A stretch of 64,000 bases of DNA from positions 310,001 to 374,000 of the forward strand of contig NZ_KQ947475.1 in the NCBI RefSeq assembly GCF_001506075.1, in the 5' to 3' direction. Source of the stretch: Vibrio sp. MEBiC08052. Its GTDB lineage: Bacteria > Pseudomonadota > Gammaproteobacteria > Enterobacterales > Vibrionaceae. A program made the position numbers and the translations under genes. Shown here one piece after another: positions 48,392 to 58,188 of the stretch (positions are counted from its first letter, which is position 1; the number at the start of each line of letters is the position of its first letter). The notes beneath the pieces are model-generated. The model saw nothing but the letters and a program-made list of their open reading frames with translations. It ran no database searches and was not told the DNA's origin.

Positions 48392-49750
48392 TCAGGCGAT
48401 AAAAATGGTCGCCAGTCCGAGAAAGACAAACAGACCAATCACGTCGGTAACCGTGGTGAGTGCCATCCCACCGGCGAGTGCAGGGTCAATTTTCATCTTT
48501 TTCAGTATGATCGGAATGGTAACCCCGGCGATACCCGCGACTGTCAGATTGGTTAACATGGCTGCGGAAATAATGCCTCCAAGTAACCAGTTGCCTTTCC
48601 ACAGCACGACAATACCGCCAATCAGCAGTGCCCAGAGGCAGCCGTTGAGCAGACCGACCGCCGCTTCTTTGAGCAGCAGTTCTCGTTTGTTACTGTCACC
48701 GATGTGTCCCAAAGCCAATCCTCGAATCACCAGTGCAATGGTTTGGTTGCCGGCAACACCACCCATTGAGGGAACAATGGTCATCAGCACTGCGATCGAA
48801 GCCATCTGTTCGAGTGTGGTCTCAAACATATTCGATACCGAAGCCGCTGCCAGTGCCGCGAGAACATTCGCGCCCAACCAGATACTTCGTTTCCGGGCCG
48901 ATTTCATCACCGGTGCGAACGTGTCTTCTTCATCGTCCATCCCCGCTAAACTCATCATCGAGTGCTCGGCATCTTCACGGATGACATCGACCACGTCATC
49001 AATGGTGATCCGGCCTAACAGATGTTGTTCAGCATTGACGACCGGTGCTGAAACCCAGTTGCGCCGTTCAAACAGACTGGCAACGTCAGAGTCTTTGGCA
49101 TCGACCTGAATGGCTTCATCAGCATCTTCCATAATGTCGCAGATACGAACATCCGGTTGACTGGTTAATAAGCTGGCAAGAGAAAGATGACCGATGAGTT
49201 TACTCTCTTCATCAATCACATAAAGTGCGTCGGTTGCCTGTGGTAATTCGCCTTTCATCCGTAAATAACGCAGGACTACATCAACATCAACGTCGCCACG
49301 GATCGTGACAAAGTCGGTGTTCATCAGACCGCCGGCAGTATCCTCCGGATATGAGAGTGCCATTTCGACCCGAAGACGGTCAACATTATCCATCTGGGAT
49401 AGAATTTCCCGGGAGAGATCATCAGGCAGACTTCGCAACACGTAAGCAAGGTCATCGGTATCCATGCCTTCAGTTGCTTCTGCCAGTCGTTCCGGTGCCA
49501 TTTGGGACACCAGTGCGTCTTTGACGTCTTCACTGAGTTCATCGAGGATTTCACCGTAGTCTTCCGGATCGGTCAGTTGCCAGAGGACATTACGACTTTT
49601 ACGAGGAGAGGCTTCCAGAAGGTGAGCGATATCTTCTGGTTCCATGTCCTGAAGTTGGCGACGGACATGGACAAAACGACCATTTTCTAAGGCTTCTGTG
49701 ACTTCCCGGAGGGTAAGGTGAGCCTGATCAAACTCAATATGCTCTGCCAT
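48392..49750 (-). CDS. mgtE: Magnesium transporter MgtE
   Basis: A 452-residue MgtE-type Mg2+ channel. A cytosolic N domain (about 1-130, repeated helical turns such as DLAYVLRSLPDDLSREILSQ) and two CBS domains (about 135-260) act as the Mg2+ sensor; the membrane part (about 280-452) has five helices with the selectivity-filter stretch PALAGGMALTTVTDVIGLFV near the C-terminus. It imports Mg2+ when cytosolic levels are low. No Mg2+ riboswitch was recognised upstream. It stands at the right edge of the accessory insertion. Confidence 0.95.
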   Translation of the reverse strand: MAEHIEFDQAHLTLREVTEALENGRFVHVRRQLQDMEPEDIAHLLEASPRKSRNVLWQLTDPEDYGEILDELSEDVKDALVSQMAPERLAEATEGMDTDDLAYVLRSLPDDLSREILSQMDNVDRLRVEMALSYPEDTAGGLMNTDFVTIRGDVDVDVVLRYLRMKGELPQATDALYVIDEESKLIGHLSLASLLTSQPDVRICDIMEDADEAIQVDAKDSDVASLFERRNWVSAPVVNAEQHLLGRITIDDVVDVIREDAEHSMMSLAGMDDEEDTFAPVMKSARKRSIWLGANVLAALAAASVSNMFETTLEQMASIAVLMTIVPSMGGVAGNQTIALVIRGLALGHIGDSNKRELLLKEAAVGLLNGCLWALLIGGIVVLWKGNWLLGGIISAAMLTNLTVAGIAGVTIPIILKKMKIDPALAGGMALTTVTDVIGLFVFLGLATIFIA

Positions 49751-49862
49751 AACTTCCCCCTGTGTCGTATTTATTATGTAAGTGACATAGTAACTTAATT
49801 CTATGTCTGATTTAATAAGAAGTTATTGCAGGATGAAATTTATTTTGCGTGAAAATAATCAG

Positions 49863-50141
49863 TTAGTCTTCTTCTTCAAATTTATCTTCGATTAAACAGC
49901 AAACCGCGTCTAATGCCGGTTCCGCTTCACTGCCTTCCGCAGAGATGGTGACATATTGTCCCTGAGCTGACTCAAGCATCAAGAGTCCCATCACGCCATC
50001 TGCGGTGGCTTCTTTTCCTTCCTGACTCCGAATGGTCAGAATGGCATCGAATGATTGGGCCAACTCCACAAGTTTAACGGCCGCTCTGGCATGAAGTCCT
50101 AGCTTATTCTGAATTAAAACCGTTTTACTGAGTTGTGGCAT
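49863..50141 (-). CDS. ptsO: Phosphocarrier protein NPr
   Basis: A 92-residue HPr-like protein of the nitrogen PTS. The phosphorylation site histidine lies in [20 protein letters not shown] (about residue 17), and the second half has [20 protein letters not shown] in place of HPr's usual ending. It passes phosphate from PtsP (EI-Ntr) to PtsN. It follows rapZ on the same strand after 37 bases, the usual rpoN-cluster order, and ends with an acidic tail (EDKFEEED). Confidence 0.93.
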   Translation of the reverse strand: MPQLSKTVLIQNKLGLHARAAVKLVELAQSFDAILTIRSQEGKEATADGVMGLLMLESAQGQYVTISAEGSEAEPALDAVCCLIEDKFEEED

Positions 50142-50178
50142 CGCATGATCCTCTGTTGGCTTGTCTCAAGCGCTGGTT

Positions 50179-51045
50179 TCAGGTGTGATGTTTTTCAAGT
50201 GAAGTATGGCGAATTTGTACCTGATGTCCAAGTTGGGAGAAGTATTCGCCAATTTGTTGGGTCAGATAGACAGAACGATGTTTTCCGCCGGTACAGCCAA
50301 TGGCAATGGTCAGATAACTACGATTATTCTTCTCCAGAGAGGGGAGCCAGTAATCAATGAATGACTGAATATGCTGGCGCATATCAATCACCTCTGTATG
50401 TTGTTCCAAGAACGATTTTACCGGTGCATCGAGTCCGGTAAATGCACGTAATTCAGGTTGCCAGTGAGGATTCGGTAGAAAACGAACGTCGAAAACAAAA
50501 TCAGCGTCACTGGGTAAACCATATTTAAAGCCGAACGATTCAAACACGATAATCAGACGTTTACGCTCTCTTCCTTCAACCCGCATACGAATCGTTTCAC
50601 TGAGTTCGTGAATCGATTTATTGGTACTGTCGAGCAGCATGTCTGCCTGTTTTTTCAACGGTGCGAGGATGCGTTTTTCTTGAGCGATGGCTTGCGCCAA
50701 GGTCAAATTATTATTGTGTAAGGAGAGGGGATGAATCCGGCGAGTTTCACTATAGCGTTTGAGCAGTGCATCTTCGGTGGCATCAAGGAAGAGCACATTG
50801 ACATCATGCGAGACAGACCCTTTCAGTGACCGGAAGGTTTCGCCGAGCAGTGACGGGTCATGGGGTAAGTTGCGGATATCAATACTGACCGCCACATTCT
50901 GTTTGCTGCCCTGTACCGATTGAAGGAAAGCATCCAATAAATCGATAGGGAGGTTATCGACACAATAGTACCCCAGATCTTCCAGCACTCTTAAGGCGAC
51001 ACTTTTGCCGGCACCGGATTGACCACTAACAACAATTAAGCGCAT
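50179..51045 (-). CDS. rapZ: RNase adapter protein RapZ
   Basis: A 288-residue RapZ (E. coli 284). In E. coli it binds sRNA GlmZ and guides RNase E to it, tuning glucosamine-6-phosphate synthase. The N-terminal kinase-like fold has Walker [21 protein letters not shown] (about 5-24), and the C-terminal RNA-binding domain shows [20 protein letters not shown]. Sits between ptsN and npr in the rpoN cluster. The sRNA partners are not in the window. Confidence 0.95.
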   Translation of the reverse strand: MRLIVVSGQSGAGKSVALRVLEDLGYYCVDNLPIDLLDAFLQSVQGSKQNVAVSIDIRNLPHDPSLLGETFRSLKGSVSHDVNVLFLDATEDALLKRYSETRRIHPLSLHNNNLTLAQAIAQEKRILAPLKKQADMLLDSTNKSIHELSETIRMRVEGRERKRLIIVFESFGFKYGLPSDADFVFDVRFLPNPHWQPELRAFTGLDAPVKSFLEQHTEVIDMRQHIQSFIDYWLPSLEKNNRSYLTIAIGCTGGKHRSVYLTQQIGEYFSQLGHQVQIRHTSLEKHHT

Positions 51046-51063
51046 CGTGACATACTCAGAAAA

Positions 51064-51513
51064 TCAAGACTGGTCGATCATGATATCATAAAGTTCTTGA
51101 TCGTTTTCAGCTTTGCGAAGTTGCTTTAACACTTGTTTGTCATTCAGTCGTTCAGCCATTTGAGCGAGGGTTTTCAAATGGATTTGACATTGCTCTTCCG
51201 GGACAAACAGGGCAAATAGGATATCGACAGGGCGATTATCGATCGCATCAAAATCGATCGGCTCTTCACATTGAATGAGAACAGCAACCGCATTTTCACT
51301 GAATGTCATTCTTGCATGTGGGATGGCAATGCCGTTACCGATACCGGTACTGCCAACTTTTTCTCGGGAGAGCATATTTTCAAACAGTTCGGTTGCATTC
51401 TGGCCCGTATAATTGGCCGCGATTTCACTGATGATTTCTAACGCTCGTTTTTTGCTCGAACATTGGACTGCACTTTTCGTGCAGTCCAGAGACAGAACTT
51501 CATTGAGTTGCAT
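51064..51513 (-). CDS. ptsN: PTS IIA-Ntr protein PtsN
   Basis: A 149-residue EIIA-Ntr, a regulatory phosphoprotein that controls potassium transport, nitrogen and stress functions. The phosphorylated histidine is in STGIGNGIAIPHARMTFSEN (about residue 72). It receives phosphate from NPr (ptsO, two genes away). It starts MQLNEVLSLDCTKSAVQCSS, two bases after hpf. Length is a little below E. coli's 163, as its C-terminus is shorter. Confidence 0.95.
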   Translation of the reverse strand: MQLNEVLSLDCTKSAVQCSSKKRALEIISEIAANYTGQNATELFENMLSREKVGSTGIGNGIAIPHARMTFSENAVAVLIQCEEPIDFDAIDNRPVDILFALFVPEEQCQIHLKTLAQMAERLNDKQVLKQLRKAENDQELYDIMIDQS

Positions 51514-51515
51514 GA

Positions 51516-51803
51516 TTAATGACTACTTAATTTTTCTTTATGCTTATTCAGCTGACGGACTAACTTGTCAACCAGAGTATCGATTGCTGCATACATGTTT
51601 TCATCTTCAGAGGTCGCATGGATCTCTCCTTGATTGACATGAAGCGTCGCTTCAGCGATTTGTTGAAGTTTTTCAACACGTAAAATGACCTGTATGCTGT
51701 TGATATGGTCAAAGAACCGCTCAAGTTTATCAAATTTTGAGTGAACATAGTCTTGCATTGAATCGGTCAGATCAATGTGGTGGCCATTAATATTGATTTG
51801 CAT
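51516..51803 (-). CDS. hpf: Ribosome hibernation promoting factor HPF
   Basis: A 95-residue short-form HPF, starting MQININGHHIDLTDSMQDYV. The beta-alpha-beta-beta-beta-alpha fold binds the 30S decoding site and helps form 100S ribosome dimers in stationary phase. The short form matches E. coli (95). It lies between rpoN and ptsN in the cluster and starts 25 bases after rpoN ends. Confidence 0.94.
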   Translation of the reverse strand: MQININGHHIDLTDSMQDYVHSKFDKLERFFDHINSIQVILRVEKLQQIAEATLHVNQGEIHATSEDENMYAAIDTLVDKLVRQLNKHKEKLSSH

Positions 51804-51827
51804 AGACTTTCCTTCTCTGTTGGGCCT

Positions 51828-53300
51828 TTATAGCAGGCGTTTACGCTGACTCGATGGGGATATACCCAAAGACTCTCGGTACTTTGCTATGGTACGTCTA
51901 GCGACCTGAATCCCCTGATCAGCTAGTAGTGTTGCAATTTTACTGTCACTGAGTGGCTTCGCCGGATTTTCCGCGGCAACCAGTTTTTTGATCAGTGCAC
52001 GAATTGCGGTTGATGAACATTCTCCACCATTGTCTGTACTTACGTGGCTAGAGAAAAAGTACTTCAGCTCGAATATGCCCCGAGGGGTATGCATAAACTT
52101 TTGGGTTGTGACCCGTGAGATGGTTGATTCATGCATGTCAACGGCAAGGGCGACATCATTCAGAACCATCGGTTTCATTGCTTCTTCCCCATACTCGAAG
52201 AAATCGTGCTGATGTTCAACTATACACTTGGCAACTTTGAGCAACGTCTCGTTTCGACTCTCTAAACTTTTAATTAACCATTTTGCTTCTTGTAAATTCG
52301 TTCGGATATAATTACTGTCTGCGCCATTTCCCCGTCCCAGTTCTGCGTATTGCTGGTTGATTTTTAATCTTGGCATACTGTCCGGATTGATGGTGACAAC
52401 CCATTTTCCCCGGTCTTTGAAGACTGAAACATCCGGAATGACATATTCAGCATGTTCCGCATTAATATCATTCCCGGGGCGAGGGTTGAGTTCTTGAATG
52501 AGTTGCAAAGCAGCGCGTAATTCGTCTTCTTTTAGCTTTGCTTCTTTTTGGATTAGTTTGTAATCCCGGTTTCCCAATTGATCAATGTGGTCAATCAGCA
52601 GGCGTTTGGCTTCGTTGAGCCATGGTGTATCACTGGGATATGTTGCCAGTTGTAATAACAGACAGTCCTGTAGGTTCAATGATGCGACACCTAAAGGATC
52701 AAATTGCTGAATGCGTTTTCTGACTGCCTCGATTTCATCCAGCTCGATATCGTCATATTCTTCACTTTTGACACTTTCCAGAATGTCTTCAAGAGAGAGC
52801 GTCATATAGCCATAGTCGTCTATGGCATCAATGATCGCCAGAGCAATGGCTCGATCCGTTTCACTGAAGGGTGTTAAATCTAATTGCCACAGCAGGTAAT
52901 CTTGTAGTGTCTGCGTGGTTTCACCCTGATAGACAGGTGTATCTTCATCAAGTGAAATACCGGTACTACCTGTATTGGCACTGTATACATCATCCCAAGT
53001 TGTATCGATTTCAAGTTCATTGCTGATTTCTGATTTTTCAATCATTTCTGAACTATCTTGTGGCTCCGGTTCGGTATCGGCCACATCAGCTGTTGCTTCT
53101 TTTAACGCTTCTGCTTTTTCTTCTTGGGAATTGATTTCATCATGTGCATCTTCAACATCAAGTAGTGGGTTGGAATCGAGTGCTTCCTGAATCTCTTGCT
53201 GGAGATCTAACGTCGAAAGTTGCAGCAATCGAATCGCTTGCTGCAACTGAGGTGTCATGGCTAACTGTTGACCTAACTTGAGTTGTAGTGACGGTTTCAT
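51828..53300 (-). CDS. rpoN: RNA polymerase sigma-54 factor
   Basis: A 490-residue sigma-54. Region I (about 1-50) is Gln-rich: [20 protein letters not shown]. Region II is acidic (about 60-110). The core-binding region follows, and region III ends with the RpoN box [20 protein letters not shown] (about residues 466-485). It reads -24/-12 promoters with AAA+ activators, including nitrogen, flagellar and, in many vibrios, T6SS genes. Clustered with lptB upstream and hpf, ptsN, rapZ and npr downstream, as usual. Confidence 0.97.
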   Translation of the reverse strand: MKPSLQLKLGQQLAMTPQLQQAIRLLQLSTLDLQQEIQEALDSNPLLDVEDAHDEINSQEEKAEALKEATADVADTEPEPQDSSEMIEKSEISNELEIDTTWDDVYSANTGSTGISLDEDTPVYQGETTQTLQDYLLWQLDLTPFSETDRAIALAIIDAIDDYGYMTLSLEDILESVKSEEYDDIELDEIEAVRKRIQQFDPLGVASLNLQDCLLLQLATYPSDTPWLNEAKRLLIDHIDQLGNRDYKLIQKEAKLKEDELRAALQLIQELNPRPGNDINAEHAEYVIPDVSVFKDRGKWVVTINPDSMPRLKINQQYAELGRGNGADSNYIRTNLQEAKWLIKSLESRNETLLKVAKCIVEHQHDFFEYGEEAMKPMVLNDVALAVDMHESTISRVTTQKFMHTPRGIFELKYFFSSHVSTDNGGECSSTAIRALIKKLVAAENPAKPLSDSKIATLLADQGIQVARRTIAKYRESLGISPSSQRKRLL

Positions 53301-53373
53301 TCAGTTTCGATTGCCTTATTCTGTGTTGCCGTATCCTGATGTTTGTCTGGCTTAAACCCCGTTCTTACTTTAA

Positions 53374-54099
53374 TCATAGACGGAATTGTTCACCGAGATA
53401 AACCTGTTTGACCTGTTCGTTATTGAGAACTTCTTGCGGTGTTCCTTCTGCGATTAGGTTTCCTTGGCTTACGATATAGGCTTTTTCACAAACATCCAAG
53501 GTTTCCCTGACATTATGATCAGTAATCAAAACACCGAGTCCCCGATCCCGGAGGTGTTCAATAATTTTTTTAATATCAATGACGGAAATGGGATCAACCC
53601 CGGCAAACGGTTCATCCAACAAAATGAATTGTGGGTTGGCAGCCAGCGCACGGGCGATTTCTACGCGGCGTCGCTCACCACCGGAGAGTGCCATCCCGGC
53701 GCTGTAGCGAATGTGTCCGATATGGAATTCTTCCAGTAAGTCTTCGAGTTTATCCTGACGCTCTTCTCGTGAAAGTTTCTCCCGGGTTTGCAACACCGCC
53801 ATGATGTTGTCTTCAACCGAGAGCTTACGGAAAATAGATGCCTCTTGTGGCAGATAACCGATACCCATGCGAGAGCGCTGGTGCATTGGCAGAACACTGA
53901 TGTCTTTGTCATCAATTTGGATCGAGCCTTCATCTCGGGCAACGAGGCCGACAATCATGTAAAACGAAGTTGTCTTACCCGCACCATTCGGACCCAGCAG
54001 GCCGACAATCTGTCCGGACTCTACCTGTAGGCTGACATCAGAGACGACTTTTCTCTTTTTATAGCTTTTGGCTAAATGCTCTGCTTTTAGTATGGCCAT
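53374..54099 (-). CDS. lptB: LPS export ABC transporter ATPase
   Basis: A 241-residue LptB, the cytosolic ATPase of LptB2FG that pulls LPS out of the inner membrane. Walker [21 protein letters not shown] (about 33-52), signature [20 protein letters not shown], and Walker [21 protein letters not shown] are intact. Same length as E. coli. It follows lptA by three bases. The lptCAB-rpoN order is standard. Confidence 0.97.
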   Translation of the reverse strand: MAILKAEHLAKSYKKRKVVSDVSLQVESGQIVGLLGPNGAGKTTSFYMIVGLVARDEGSIQIDDKDISVLPMHQRSRMGIGYLPQEASIFRKLSVEDNIMAVLQTREKLSREERQDKLEDLLEEFHIGHIRYSAGMALSGGERRRVEIARALAANPQFILLDEPFAGVDPISVIDIKKIIEHLRDRGLGVLITDHNVRETLDVCEKAYIVSQGNLIAEGTPQEVLNNEQVKQVYLGEQFRL

Positions 54100-54102
54100 G
54101 GT

Positions 54103-54600
54103 TTATTCTTTATTCGTTGCCTGCGGCTGCAGGACTGTGGATACACGCTCGTTTGAATTTCCGTCTGCAATGAGTTTTTGTGCAGAAATTTTGTAACGGA
54201 TTTTGGTACTGCGGATCACACTATCATCTTGCGATAGCATCGCTTTATCCGTCATGGTCAATTGGTCCGCAGCCATTTGATAATTGAGTTTCTTGGCTTC
54301 ACCATAGAGGGTTTTCCCTTCATCGGTTAACTGAGAAAACGTGGCCAGATCACCGAAACCCTGGATTTCCTCGATCTGTCCGTTTTGAGGATTCCGAGTC
54401 ACAATTAATTTGTCAGCATGGATATTAATGCTTCCTTGTTTGAGGGTTACGTTGCCCACAAAAGTAACCTGATTACTTTTCAAATCAAGTTGCTGACTAT
54501 CCGAATCGATGTAAACCGGTTGTTCGGTATCTGTTGATAATGCCAAAGCGCCGCTTGAGATAAACAGGCAAGCGATCAAACTAAGGTGCGAGATTTTCAT
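54103..54600 (-). CDS. lptA: LPS transport periplasmic protein LptA
   Basis: A 165-residue LptA, the periplasmic beta-jellyroll bridge of the Lpt machine. The signal peptide is MKISHLSLIACLFISSGALA, then LSTDTEQPV. The OstA-like fold shows SDSQQLDLKSNQVTFVGNVT and IQGFGDLATFSQLTDEGKTL. The start at 54600 gives a proper signal peptide and overlaps the lptC end by 20 bases; the longer reading is rejected. Confidence 0.94.
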   Translation of the reverse strand: MKISHLSLIACLFISSGALALSTDTEQPVYIDSDSQQLDLKSNQVTFVGNVTLKQGSINIHADKLIVTRNPQNGQIEEIQGFGDLATFSQLTDEGKTLYGEAKKLNYQMAADQLTMTDKAMLSQDDSVIRSTKIRYKISAQKLIADGNSNERVSTVLQPQATNKE

Positions 54601-55144
54601 ATCTACCCTGTACATGGTTATAAAGTAAGGCGCTATGATCGGCAAAATTTCCTTTCATCGCCTGACCTTGTGTTTCAAATTGTGGACCTTTCAGTAAGAC
54701 GGGTGTGTCTGTCCAAAAATCACGGTTATCCAACTGCATACTGAATTTTGCTGTTTTGAGTGACTCGAAACTGGAATTCTCAAGTAAGTTTTTACCAATC
54801 ACGTTGTCGTAAAGCGTTAATACCTTATTCTTCGTCATAATTCCCCGCTGAGCCGTCACTTTCCATTCCATGACTCGCCCATCGCGGTATACCTGTAAAA
54901 TCGGATGCTCGAATACGGTGTTACCACTTTTTGCATAGTAATCCAGATGCGTCGATGTGATGGTATAGCTTCTCACACCGTCTGCACCATACGAAGTATT
55001 TGAAAGATGTTCTCCACTAAACATTGGTAGCTCCGTATTTGGAGCTACTTGTTCATTGGCTTTTCTTTCATTATCGAGCAGGTAGTAAATTGACCAGCAG
55101 ATAATGAAAAATAAGAGTATATAGATTGTACGAGCCAGACTCAT
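54581..55144 (-). CDS. lptC: LPS export protein LptC
   Basis: A 187-residue LptC (E. coli 191). A single N-terminal helix (RTIYILLFFIICWSIYYLL, about 5-23) anchors a periplasmic jellyroll that hands LPS from LptB2FG to LptA. Conserved features include LSNTSYGADGVRSYTITSTH and VMEWKVTAQRGIMTKNKVLT. Start overlaps the kdsC end by four bases; the end overlaps lptA. Part of the kdsD-kdsC-lptC-lptA-lptB run. Confidence 0.94.
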   Translation of the reverse strand: MSLARTIYILLFFIICWSIYYLLDNERKANEQVAPNTELPMFSGEHLSNTSYGADGVRSYTITSTHLDYYAKSGNTVFEHPILQVYRDGRVMEWKVTAQRGIMTKNKVLTLYDNVIGKNLLENSSFESLKTAKFSMQLDNRDFWTDTPVLLKGPQFETQGQAMKGNFADHSALLYNHVQGRYENLAP

Positions 55145-55698
55145 ATACTCAAACCTTTGTGCATTTCCAGCTCACCCCGGGACTGTAAGATTAAATCACA
55201 GACTTCCCGTACGGCACCATGACCACCCGGAATTGTCGTGACGTAGTTGGCTCTTTTGACCAGTAGTGGATGACCGTCGGTAACGCAGACTTTTAACGCA
55301 ACTTGCGCCATGACCGGCCAGTCAATCAAATCATCACCGATATAGGCGGTATGTTCCGGTAAAATCTGTGTTTTTTGACAAATGTCAGCATATGCGCTCA
55401 CTTTATCATCTTGCCCCTGATAAATCAGTGAAATTCCTAGCGCTTTCATGCGGTTTTCAACTATTTTTGAGTGCCTGCCAGTGACGACGGCAACCTCAAT
55501 ACCAGCGTTCATCAGCGACTTTATGCCGTACCCATCTCTGGTATGGAAGGTTTTCAACTCTTCACCCTGATTGCCTAAATAAATCCGGCCATCGGAGAAA
55601 ACACCATCCACATCACAGATGAGTAGTTGAATTTGGCTTGCTATTTCCCAAATCGATGACGTCACAGGACCATAAAGTGTTTCAACCATCTCTGTCAC
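55141..55698 (-). CDS. kdsC: 3-deoxy-D-manno-octulosonate 8-phosphate phosphatase
   Basis: A 185-residue HAD-family phosphatase that makes Kdo from Kdo-8-phosphate for LPS inner core. The catalytic motif LLICDVDGVFSDGRIYLGNQ (about 27-46) holds both aspartates, and later motifs VVTGRHSKIVENRMKALGIS and YIGDDLIDWPVMAQVALKVC are present. Overlaps kdsD by one base and lptC by four, so the genes are coupled. Starts MTEMVETLYGPV. Confidence 0.95.
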   Translation of the reverse strand: MTEMVETLYGPVTSSIWEIASQIQLLICDVDGVFSDGRIYLGNQGEELKTFHTRDGYGIKSLMNAGIEVAVVTGRHSKIVENRMKALGISLIYQGQDDKVSAYADICQKTQILPEHTAYIGDDLIDWPVMAQVALKVCVTDGHPLLVKRANYVTTIPGGHGAVREVCDLILQSRGELEMHKGLSI

Positions 55699-56669
55699 TA
55701 CATCACTCCTGCTTTCAGAAGGTCGTGCATGTTGAGGGCGCCGACCAAGTGATCGTTTTCAACCAGCATCAAACCGTTGATGCGTTTTTCCTGCATTAAA
55801 TTGAGCCCTTCCACGGCAAGGATGTGGGGCGAAGCTGTGGTTGGGTTTTGCGTCATCACATCACAAATTTTTGCACTGTGAATATCGACACGTTTGTCGA
55901 GAATTCGTCTGAGATCGCCATCGGTAAAAATACCGAGTAGCTTTTGCTGTTGATCGACCACGGCGGTCATCCCTAATCCTTTTTGACTGATTTCCATTAA
56001 GGCATCGCGAATTAAGGCATCGGGGCTGACGACGGGCAGTTGCTCGTCAGTATGCATGATATCACTCAGTTTGAGTAACAGCTTACGGCCTAAGGCTCCC
56101 CCCGGATGGGAGAGAGCAAAGTCTTCCTGAGTAAACCCGCGCGCCTGCAATAGCGTAATCGCAAGTGCATCGCCCATCACCAGTGTTGCTGTGGCGCTGG
56201 AGGTTGGTGCCAATCCTAACGGGCAGGCTTCTTCCGGGACGGAGACTTGTAAATGAAGGTCGGCCAGTTTGGCCATATTGGATTGTGGATTGCCGGTCAT
56301 ACTGATGATACGGATCGAGCGACGCTTTAATACTGAATAAAGCGGCAGGATTTCTGATGATTCGCCTGAATAGGAGATCGCAATCACGATATCTCCTTCA
56401 GAGATCATGCCGAGATCGCCATGTGCGGCTTCCCCCGGGTGCACAAAGAATGACGGTGTTCCGGTGCTGGCGAAAGTCGCAGCCATTTTTTTACCGATAT
56501 GGCCGGATTTACCCATGCCCATGACAATGACTTTACCCAGCTTATTACTCAGGATCATGTCGCAGGCTTGGCAGAAATGTTCGTCAATATATTGTTCTAT
56601 TTGTTGTAAACATCGGATTTCTGTATGTAAAACCTGTTTTGCTGACTGAGTATAGTTTAGTTGTGGCAT
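55698..56669 (-). CDS. kdsD: D-arabinose 5-phosphate isomerase
   Basis: A 323-residue KdsD that converts ribulose-5-P to arabinose-5-P, the first committed step to Kdo. An N-terminal SIS sugar-isomerase domain (GKVIVMGMGKSGHIGKKMAA, about 46-65) and two C-terminal CBS domains (about 205-323, with DGDLRRILDKRVDIHSAKIC) are present. Start at ATG 56669 rather than TTG two codons earlier. It is preceded by yrbG on the same strand, 21 bases away. Confidence 0.95.
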   Translation of the reverse strand: MPQLNYTQSAKQVLHTEIRCLQQIEQYIDEHFCQACDMILSNKLGKVIVMGMGKSGHIGKKMAATFASTGTPSFFVHPGEAAHGDLGMISEGDIVIAISYSGESSEILPLYSVLKRRSIRIISMTGNPQSNMAKLADLHLQVSVPEEACPLGLAPTSSATATLVMGDALAITLLQARGFTQEDFALSHPGGALGRKLLLKLSDIMHTDEQLPVVSPDALIRDALMEISQKGLGMTAVVDQQQKLLGIFTDGDLRRILDKRVDIHSAKICDVMTQNPTTASPHILAVEGLNLMQEKRINGLMLVENDHLVGALNMHDLLKAGVM

Positions 56670-56690
56670 CCTCAACTCCGTTCTCTCTTG

Positions 56691-57656
56691 CTAAGCGCCC
56701 ATATTCATGAACAAATAAGTCTGATAGACAATAAATATAACGAACAGAATAAACCCTTCGATTCTGTTGATGCTTCGCGATTTTCCTAACGCCATCACGA
56801 CCAGAAGCAGAGAAAGTCCCAACATGACCCAAAAGTCTCGTCCCATGGCATGTTCGCTGATGACTGACGGGTTCAAAATCCCGGGGATGCCCATCACCGC
56901 CAGAATGTTAAACACATTCGAACCGATAATATTCCCCACGGCCATATCATCTTCACCTTTCAGTACCCCAGCCAGTGATGCTGCGAGTTCAGGCAGGCTG
57001 GTCCCGATCGCAATAATCGTCAGACCGATGACGAGATCACTCATGCCAAAGTATTTTGCAATGATGACGGCATTATTCACGAGAAGCTCAGAAGACAGAG
57101 GCAGCAGAATCAGACCGACAATGACCCAGAATAGCGCTACTTTACTATTGACGCCTTCTGGCACTTCTGACTCCTGCTCAGCCAGCAGTCGGTCTTTTTG
57201 ATTGCTTTCACTGCGGCTGATTTTGAGCATTGCCAGAATGAATATGGCAAACACAACAAAGAGTAAGACGCCTTCATAGAAACCAAGGTGTCCATCCCAG
57301 AGAATCACACCGGATAATAATGTGACTCCAATCATAAACGGAAGTTCTCTGCGCAGCAGTTCTGAGTTAATAGATAATGGTTTAATCAATGCCGTGATAC
57401 CTAGAATTAAGGCGATATTGGCAATATTAGAGCCCAGAATGTTACCGACAGCGGTATCGGTTTTATTGGCGAGCGCTGCCGTTGCAGAGACCATCATCTC
57501 TGGCGCTGATGAGCCCATTGCAATGATCGTCATACCGATCACCAATGGTGAAATCCCAACATTGCGTGCCAGTGCTGCAGAGCCAAAAACCAACCGGTCT
57601 GCACTCCATACCAGTAAGATGAGTCCGACAATCAATAAAGCAACAGCTGTAAGCAT
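56691..57656 (-). CDS. yrbG: Calcium/sodium antiporter YrbG
   Basis: A 321-residue Na+/Ca2+ exchanger-type protein (E. coli YrbG 325) with ten hydrophobic segments in two repeats. The alpha-repeat signatures VIGMTIIAMGSSAPEMMVSA and VIGLTIIAIGTSLPELAASL (with GSN and ion-binding Glu) are at about 39-58 and 203-222. Start chosen at 57656, MLTAVALLIVGLILL; the longer frame lacks a ribosome-binding site. Its place next to kdsD and divergent from mlaF is conserved. Confidence 0.93.
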   Translation of the reverse strand: MLTAVALLIVGLILLVWSADRLVFGSAALARNVGISPLVIGMTIIAMGSSAPEMMVSATAALANKTDTAVGNILGSNIANIALILGITALIKPLSINSELLRRELPFMIGVTLLSGVILWDGHLGFYEGVLLFVVFAIFILAMLKISRSESNQKDRLLAEQESEVPEGVNSKVALFWVIVGLILLPLSSELLVNNAVIIAKYFGMSDLVIGLTIIAIGTSLPELAASLAGVLKGEDDMAVGNIIGSNVFNILAVMGIPGILNPSVISEHAMGRDFWVMLGLSLLLVVMALGKSRSINRIEGFILFVIFIVYQTYLFMNMGA

Positions 57657-58188
57657 GTGTATTCCTAGTGGATAAAGATAAAAATATTTAACCGTCGATT
57701 TTGACGTTTTGGCTTGCAAAAGAAAAGTGAAACCTCTTCATTTCTTCATCAAAAGGTTACAGATTTAGATTTATTTTTCTTTCTGAGTGAATTCAAAATG
57801 TTGCTCAGCAAGCCATGTCAGTGACCGGATGGTATTCTCTATCTATATTTGTCGGACACCTGTAAGCGTTCTGACAAAGGAGGAGCATATTACCATCAAA
57901 ATGGAAAATAGGGATGTCAAACTGGTTCGGACAGTACATTTTTTCGACAAGATCAATGTGTCGGGGTTTGATGCAGGAAAGTAACTCAATGATTCTTGCA
58001 TCAGTGATGGTATGATAGAGCCCGTCTGGCGTGATTCTCAGCGTTGATGTTTTGAAAGGTATCACAGGATCAGCATCATCATGATGCAGTGCTTTAAATT
58101 TTTGAAATTATACTTATGATTGCGTTTTTTGTTCATGGCAGATGACGTCACGAACAATTGAACATAGGAAAGGAACGATAGGCTGTGT
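57657..58188. other. yrbG-mlaF intergenic region, unassigned
   Basis: About 530 bases between the divergent yrbG and mlaF genes, longer than the other gaps here. Short frames exist on both strands (57805-58065 minus, 86 codons from GTG; 57787-57984 plus), but neither has a ribosome-binding site or a family look. A TATACT at 58109-58114 with no good -35 may be part of the mlaF promoter. No repeat or RNA gene was recognised. Confidence 0.5.

Noticed and set aside
57805..58065. 86-codon minus-strand frame in the yrbG-mlaF gap
   Set aside because: It starts with GTG, has no Shine-Dalgarno sequence and no recognisable family features; kept only as a note on the gap.
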